From positions 1 through 27,036 of the forward strand of contig CAZVZK010000142.1 in assembly GCA_964630925.1 (NCBI GenBank): DNA of 27,036 nucleotides, in the 5' to 3' direction. The stretch is from RGDT01 sp964630925. GTDB taxonomy: Bacteria; Planctomycetota; Planctomycetia; Gemmatales; Gemmataceae. The position numbers were made by a program, and so were the translations under genes. Below are positions 23,437 through 27,036 of the stretch, one piece after another. The notes beneath the pieces are model-generated. The model had not been told where the DNA came from. It saw nothing but the letters and a program-made list of their open reading frames with translations, and did no database searches. The stretch's first letter is position 1, and each line of letters opens with the position of its first letter.

Positions 23437-23694
23437 ATGGGCACCCAGGATGGCCACTCTCCGCGCCCCCATCCGAGGCTAGGGGCGTTGGAGACGGCGG
23501 AGGCGAGCCTCCGCAGCAATTCTTACCTCGCCCTCAAGAACGTCTCCTGCGAATACGACCACGGCGTGCTGACCCTGAGGGGCTGCGTGTCGAGTTATTA
23601 CCTGCGCGAGATGGCGACCTCGACGGTCTGCCGGCTGGACGGGGTGGACACGGTGGTCAACGAGCTGCAGGTGATCGCGTCGCCGCGGCGGTGA
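23437..23694 (+). CDS. Small BON-domain protein
   Basis: 85 residues. A short polar N-terminus is followed by one BON-like domain (about 19-80): ETAEASLRSNSYLALKNVSCEYDHGVLTLRGCVSSYYLREMA, then CRLDGVDTVVNELQVI. The helix, 'hGvLtLrG' strand and 'V..Vvn.l.V' strand are the BON pattern. No signal peptide or TM, so it is probably cytoplasmic, unlike OsmY-type periplasmic BON proteins. I take the ATG at 23437 (after GGGAGG); frames starting at 23353 would overlap the promoter, and the ATG at 23404 has no ribosome site. BON domains bind membranes or ligands; the role here is unknown. Confidence 0.8.
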   Translation: MGTQDGHSPRPHPRLGALETAEASLRSNSYLALKNVSCEYDHGVLTLRGCVSSYYLREMATSTVCRLDGVDTVVNELQVIASPRR

Positions 23695-23791
23695 GGATCT
23701 CGGCGAATTCGCCATTGCCGGAAGGCCCCCACTCCAGAAGATGAGGGCAGGCCCCCGTTCGGCGGGCCGCCCCCCACAAGGAGTCAGGGAC

Positions 23792-24880
23792 ATGTTGCAT
23801 CGACTGAGCGCGTTCGCCGCCGTCGCCGCCCTCGCTATGGCCTTCGGGCACAGCCCCGCCGCCGAGGAGGCCGACCCGCTGGCCAGTCTGAAGGAGGGCG
23901 AGGTCGCCCTGAAGTCGGCCGGGGCGCTGGCCTTCGGGCCGAAGGGCGTGCTGTTCATCGCGGACCCGGCCGGGGCCGCCATCGTCGCGGTGGACACGGG
24001 CGACCGGGACGCGACCGCCGGCAAGGACATGCCCAAGGTCGAGGACCTGGGCGGGAAGATCGCGGCGGCGCTGGGGACCGAGGAGGCGGACATCTCGATC
24101 AAGGACATCGCGGTGAACCCGATCTCGGGGAATACGTACCTGTCGGTGGCGCGTGGCAAGGGCCCGAAGGCGGCGGCGGTGATCCTGAAGGTGACGCCGG
24201 CCGGCAAGATCAGCGAGCTGGGCCTGAAGAAGATCAAGAACGCCAGCGCCAAGCTGCCCAACCCGGCCACGGGCAAGGGCAAGGCGGAGGCGATCACGCA
24301 CATCGCCTACGTGAAGAACGGCGTGATGGTGGCGGGGCTGTCGAGCGAGGAGTTCGCGAGCAACCTGCGTTCGATCCCGTACCCGTTCAGCGAGGCGAAC
24401 AAGGGGAGCAGCGTGGAGATCTACCACGGGGCGCACGGGGCGTGGGAGACGCGGTCGCCGGTGCGTGTGTTCGCGCCGTACAAGATCGGCGACGAGGACC
24501 ACATCCTGGCGGCGTACACGTGCACGCCGCTGGTGAAGATGCCGCTGGCGAGCATCAAGCCGGGCGAGAAGATCAAGGCGGTGACGGTGGCGGAGCTGGG
24601 CAACCGGAACAGGCCGCTGTCGATGATCGTGTACAAGAAGGACGGCAAGGATTACGTGTTGATGGCGAACAGCGCGCGTGGGCTGATGAAGATCAGCCTG
24701 GACGGCATCGACAAGGTGGAGGGGATCACGAGCCGGATCAAGGACAAGGCCGGCCTGAAGTACGACACGATCAAGGACGCGGAGGGCGTGCAGAAGCTGG
24801 ACGCCTTCGGCAAGGAGCACGTCGTGCTGCTGACCTCGGTGAAGGGCAAGTCGGCGCTGACGACGATCCCGCTGCCGTGA
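23792..24880 (+). CDS. Exported propeller-like hypothetical protein
   Basis: 362 residues. Signal peptide MLHRLSAFAAVAALAMAFGHSPA-A. The mature part alternates strands in a beta-propeller manner: SAGALAFGPKGVLFIADPAGAAIVAVDTG (43-70), SIKDIAVNPISGNTYLSVARG, then AVILKVTPAGKISEL, and later VAELGNRNRPLSMIVYKKDGKDYVLMANSARGLMKISLDGI. These resemble NHL/WD-type blades, with 'iav.p..g..yls' phrases, but no catalytic motif is visible. Lys-rich for this genome. The start is set by AAGGAG at 23778-23783. Probably transcribed with the HEPN-like gene, which begins 21 nt after its stop. Confidence 0.7.
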   Translation: MLHRLSAFAAVAALAMAFGHSPAAEEADPLASLKEGEVALKSAGALAFGPKGVLFIADPAGAAIVAVDTGDRDATAGKDMPKVEDLGGKIAAALGTEEADISIKDIAVNPISGNTYLSVARGKGPKAAAVILKVTPAGKISELGLKKIKNASAKLPNPATGKGKAEAITHIAYVKNGVMVAGLSSEEFASNLRSIPYPFSEANKGSSVEIYHGAHGAWETRSPVRVFAPYKIGDEDHILAAYTCTPLVKMPLASIKPGEKIKAVTVAELGNRNRPLSMIVYKKDGKDYVLMANSARGLMKISLDGIDKVEGITSRIKDKAGLKYDTIKDAEGVQKLDAFGKEHVVLLTSVKGKSALTTIPLP

Positions 24881-24901
24881 TGTGGCGTTGAGGATCGCCC
24901 G

Positions 24902-25483
24902 ATGCCGTCGAACTCCCTGGAGGGGTGGCGAGGGCCGCGAGCGGCGGCCCTGGATGAGATCGCGGCCGCCCACACAGCCGTGGGCGGCCTGGGACGCGGG
25001 CGGCGTTACGCCACGGAGCAGATCAATCACGCTTATGCGGTGTTGCTGGCCGGGCAATTCCAGGGCTTCTGCCGCGACCTCCACACGGAGTGTGCTTACT
25101 TCCTCGTGAATAACGTCGGCCTCCCCCCGGCCGTGAGCGAGATGTTTCGCACGGAGCTGACGCGAGGCCGGATGCTCGACAGGGGCAACGCCCATCCGGG
25201 CAGCCTGGGGTCGGACTTCGCCCGATTCGACTTCCCGTTCTGGGATTCGCTCCGTGGCCTGAATCCCGCCGCGGTACAATGGAGCGAAGGGTTGGATCTC
25301 CTGAATGCATGGCGGAATGCCGTCGCCCATCAGGACTTCACCTCCCCCAGGCTCGAGGGCGGCACCCTCGGCCTGGTACAGGTCCGCCGCTGGCGGCGCA
25401 TGTGTGACCGCCTTGCCGGCGTGATGGATCTCGCCCTGGGACGACAGTTGTTACCGCTGACGGGCAGCGAGCCCTGGGCGTGA
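24902..25483 (+). CDS. HEPN-like protein with RX4H motif (possible RNase toxin or RNA-binding)
   Basis: 193 residues, all-helical in appearance. ATEQINHAYAVLLAGQFQGFCRDLHTECAYFLV (about 37-69) resembles the first helices of HEPN proteins (YaVlLag.fe.f.RDLh). LLNAWRNAVAHQDF (133-146) carries the HEPN active-site pattern Rx4H (R138, N139, H143). Such proteins include RNase toxins and RNA-binding modules of the RiboL-PSP/MAE_28990 type; I name the family by motif only. Next to it, 11 nt after its stop, lies a small gene on the same strand. GAGGATCG precedes the ATG at 24902. Confidence 0.72.
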   Translation: MPSNSLEGWRGPRAAALDEIAAAHTAVGGLGRGRRYATEQINHAYAVLLAGQFQGFCRDLHTECAYFLVNNVGLPPAVSEMFRTELTRGRMLDRGNAHPGSLGSDFARFDFPFWDSLRGLNPAAVQWSEGLDLLNAWRNAVAHQDFTSPRLEGGTLGLVQVRRWRRMCDRLAGVMDLALGRQLLPLTGSEPWA

Positions 25484-25494
25484 AGGGGGGCGGG

Positions 25495-25719
25495 ATGAGC
25501 ACCTTGAGCAAGCCGGTGGCCCGATACCGCGTCGGGGACTGGGTTCTGTTGAAGCGCCGGCTGAATCCGGTCAAGGCGAAGATCATCGAGCTGCGGGGGC
25601 CGCTGGGGGGGAAGGATCGCGTCCACATCTATCGCGTCGAGCTGCCCATCGATGGCTCCGAGCCCGACCGGTTCGAGGTGGACGAGGACGGCCTCGAGCC
25701 GACCACGCCGCCCAACTGA
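25495..25719 (+). CDS. Small SH3-like barrel protein next to the HEPN gene
   Basis: 74 residues. VARYRVGDWVLLKRRLNPVKAKIIELRGPLGGKDRVHIYRVELPID looks like a small SH3/KOW-type barrel ('frVGDrV.......v.G.I.e.rGp.g..gr..YrVel'), followed by an acidic tail (EPDRFEVDEDGLEP). The ATG at 25495 has AAGGGGGGCGGG directly upstream; an in-frame GTG at 25480 overlaps the previous stop but is less likely. Its tight spacing to the HEPN gene suggests joint translation. As a partner it could be an antitoxin or a regulator, but no functional motif proves it. Confidence 0.68.
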   Translation: MSTLSKPVARYRVGDWVLLKRRLNPVKAKIIELRGPLGGKDRVHIYRVELPIDGSEPDRFEVDEDGLEPTTPPN

Positions 25720-25734
25720 GCTGAAGGGAAGACT

Positions 25735-25754
25735 CGGGCCCCTGACGGGGCCCG
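25735..25754. terminator. Perfect 8-bp hairpin after the small SH3-like gene
   Basis: CGGGCCCC (25735-25742), loop TGAC, GGGGCCCG (25747-25754). Strong stem 15 nt past the stop codon, no T-run. Likely transcription stop or RNA 3' end stabiliser for the HEPN operon. Confidence 0.55.
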
Positions 25755-25759
25755 CTCCC

Positions 25760-25838
25760 CTGATCCAAGACACGGCGGGCTCACGCACCGCCGCTCGCCC
25801 CGATCCGAGACACGCCGGGCGTACTCCCGGCGCTCGCC
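25760..25838. repeat. Imperfect direct repeat, 2 x about 40 bp
   Basis: 25760-25799 and 25800-25838 are adjacent and share GATCC, GAGACAC (one mismatch: AAGACAC), GGGC and CGCTCGCC in the same order. They lie between the hairpin and the Ig-like gene, whose ribosome site follows directly. Confidence 0.6.
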
Positions 25839-25854
25839 TGGAAGGGATGACCCC

Positions 25855-26877
25855 ATGCTCGCGCTCGCCGCCTGCCTCGCCCTGTGCGCCCCCGAGGCCC
25901 GCGTCGCCAGGGACGGGTCCGTCGAGGTCGTCGGCCTCGCCGCCAGGGCCGGCGACACCGTCACCCTGCACGCAACTGACGCCTCGCGCCCCGCCATGCT
26001 CGGGGAGTCGGCGGTGAGCGCCGGCGTGCTGCGCTTCACGCCGCGCTTCCCGCTGCGGCCAGGGCTGCGCTACGTCGCCGTCGTTAAGGCGGGCGGCGAG
26101 ACGCACTCGCTGGCGCTCTTGATCCCCGCGAAGAAGCGGGAGCCGTCGGCCACCCTCGTCGGCGTCTTCCCCACCGCCGACAGGCTGCCGGAGAATCAGT
26201 TGAAGTTCTACCTGCACTTCTCCGTGCCCATGAGCCAGGGCGGCTCGTACAAGCACATCAAGCTGCTGGACGAGAAGGGCAAGGCGGCCGAGTGGCCGTG
26301 GCTGGAGCTGGACGAGGAGCTGTGGGACGCGGAAGGGGTGCGGTTCACGCTATTCATCGACCCGGGTCGGATCAAGCGGTTCCTGAAGCCGCGCGAGGAC
26401 CTCGGGCCGGTGCTGGTGCAGGGGAAGAAGTACACGCTGGTCATCGACAAGGCGTGGCGCGACGCCGACGGCACGCCGATGAAGTCATCGTTTACGAAGG
26501 CCTTCAGCGTCGGCCCGCCGGACGAGACGCAGCCGGACATGAAGAAGTGGAAGGTGACACCGCCGGCGGGGCGGGGGGCGCTGAAGGTGGAGTTCGGCAA
26601 GCCGATGGATCATGCGTTGGCCCGGCGGCTGATCTGGGTGGAGGACGGCGCGGGCAAGAGGGTGCCGGGCAACGTGAACCTCACGGACAACGAGGGCGTA
26701 TGGCTGTACTCGCCGGACGCCGGGTGGAAGGCGGGGGAGTACACGCTGGCGGCGGACGCGGACCTGGAGGACCTTTCGGGCAACAGCCTGGGCAGGCCGT
26801 TCGAGGTGGACGTGCTGCGGCCTGTGGAGAAGACGGTGAAGACGAAGGTGTTCAAGCGGACGTTCGTGGTGAAGTGA
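25855..26877 (+). CDS. Exported Ig-like protein (SbsA/Big-type domains)
   Basis: 340 residues. Short hydrophobic N-terminus (MLALAACLALCAPEA) that may be a signal peptide; LAAC/LALC resemble lipoboxes but are very close to the start. Residues 20-90 form a beta-sandwich (GSVEVVGLAARAGDTVTLHA, LRPGLRYVAVVKAG). ATLVGVFPTADRLPENQLKFYLHFSVPMSQGG (99-130) is the hallmark of bacterial Ig-like 'Big_5/SbsA' domains, followed by a second such domain (LKVEFGKPMDHALARRLIWV, LSGNSLGRPFEV). Probably an extracellular binding or structural protein. ATG at 25855 lies after GAAGGG. Confidence 0.75.
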   Translation: MLALAACLALCAPEARVARDGSVEVVGLAARAGDTVTLHATDASRPAMLGESAVSAGVLRFTPRFPLRPGLRYVAVVKAGGETHSLALLIPAKKREPSATLVGVFPTADRLPENQLKFYLHFSVPMSQGGSYKHIKLLDEKGKAAEWPWLELDEELWDAEGVRFTLFIDPGRIKRFLKPREDLGPVLVQGKKYTLVIDKAWRDADGTPMKSSFTKAFSVGPPDETQPDMKKWKVTPPAGRGALKVEFGKPMDHALARRLIWVEDGAGKRVPGNVNLTDNEGVWLYSPDAGWKAGEYTLAADADLEDLSGNSLGRPFEVDVLRPVEKTVKTKVFKRTFVVK

Positions 26878-26897
26878 GGCGTGTGGCCGGGGTGCGA

Positions 26898-26942
26898 ATT
26901 GCATTGCCTTGCACCCCCCCAGGCAACCCCCTGCAATGCAAT
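26898..26942. repeat. AT-richer inverted repeat with nested hairpin
   Basis: ATTGCATTGC (26898-26907) is the exact reverse complement of GCAATGCAAT (26933-26942). TTGCCT (26905-26910) also pairs with AGGCAA (26921-26926), giving two competing folds. A related CGCAATTTGCATTTC occurs at about 26990-27005. It follows the Ig-like gene in a non-coding stretch that runs to the window end; terminator, dispersed palindrome or protein-binding site are all possible. Confidence 0.55.
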
Positions 26943-27036
26943 CCTGACGCCGAAAGCCCACCATCAGACCTCTCCGGCCGCAATTTGCATTTCAGTCCCT
27001 CATGCCGCTGCGCGGCACCCGGAATGATGAAAATGG

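Noticed and set aside
1..27036. tRNA or rRNA genes
   Set aside because: I saw no cloverleaf-like or rRNA-like stretch on either strand; a tRNA search tool would be decisive.

Overview
The window looks like the chromosome of a planctomycete, probably of the Gemmata/Isosphaera side. The DNA is GC-rich with codons ending mostly in G or C. It carries an ECF sigma factor next to a Ser/Thr kinase with TPRs and a C-terminal tail of a kind I recall from Gemmata-type kinases. It also has many small Sec-exported proteins of unknown function, and GC-rich or CACGGA-type dispersed repeats. This assignment is inferred from gene content; there is no rRNA or other marker here.

Layout. (1) 1-2464, minus strand: prpB-like lyase, apt, hisI and hisG (cut by the window edge), probably one transcription unit, interrupted by an inverted-repeat element between apt and hisI. 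(2) 2554-2964, plus strand: a small exported protein with one CxxCH haem site. (3) 2992-12242, minus strand: eleven consecutive paralogous exported proteins of about 250-290 residues. They share a C-terminal helical module (KDA..R..AA..LL..RY.T, ESKLILEALADADW, ADGW, AKKWLKENAGKYKM) and nearly all end in Glu-Pro-stop. Neighbours resemble each other most, as expected from stepwise tandem duplication. This is the most unusual part of the window. (4) 12486-16637, minus strand: a 1174-residue kinase-TM-TPR protein preceded by its ECF sigma factor; transcription from here runs toward the array. (5) 16679-17902, plus strand: an RlmI-like PUA-SAM methyltransferase, diverging from the sigma gene with only 41 bp between them. 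A strong symmetric hairpin separates it from a convergent exported esterase (17936-18985). (6) 18986-21032: a repeat-rich gap, a hypothetical gene and an LPG-synthase/UPF0104-type membrane protein on the minus strand. (7) 21213-26877, plus strand: a LarA-like protein lacking the expected catalytic motifs, an exported transglutaminase-like protein, a small BON-domain protein behind a near-consensus promoter, an exported propeller-like protein, a HEPN-like protein with a small SH3-like partner, and an exported Ig-like protein. The last 160 bp are non-coding, with an unusual AT-richer inverted repeat.

How the genes work together: most of the window concerns envelope or exported proteins and surface signalling, plus a housekeeping cluster that uses PRPP (apt, hisG). 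Two candidates stand out as possibly undescribed systems: the sigma/kinase unit followed by an eleven-gene exported paralog array, and the HEPN plus SH3-like pair as a possible toxin-antitoxin or RNase-regulator module.
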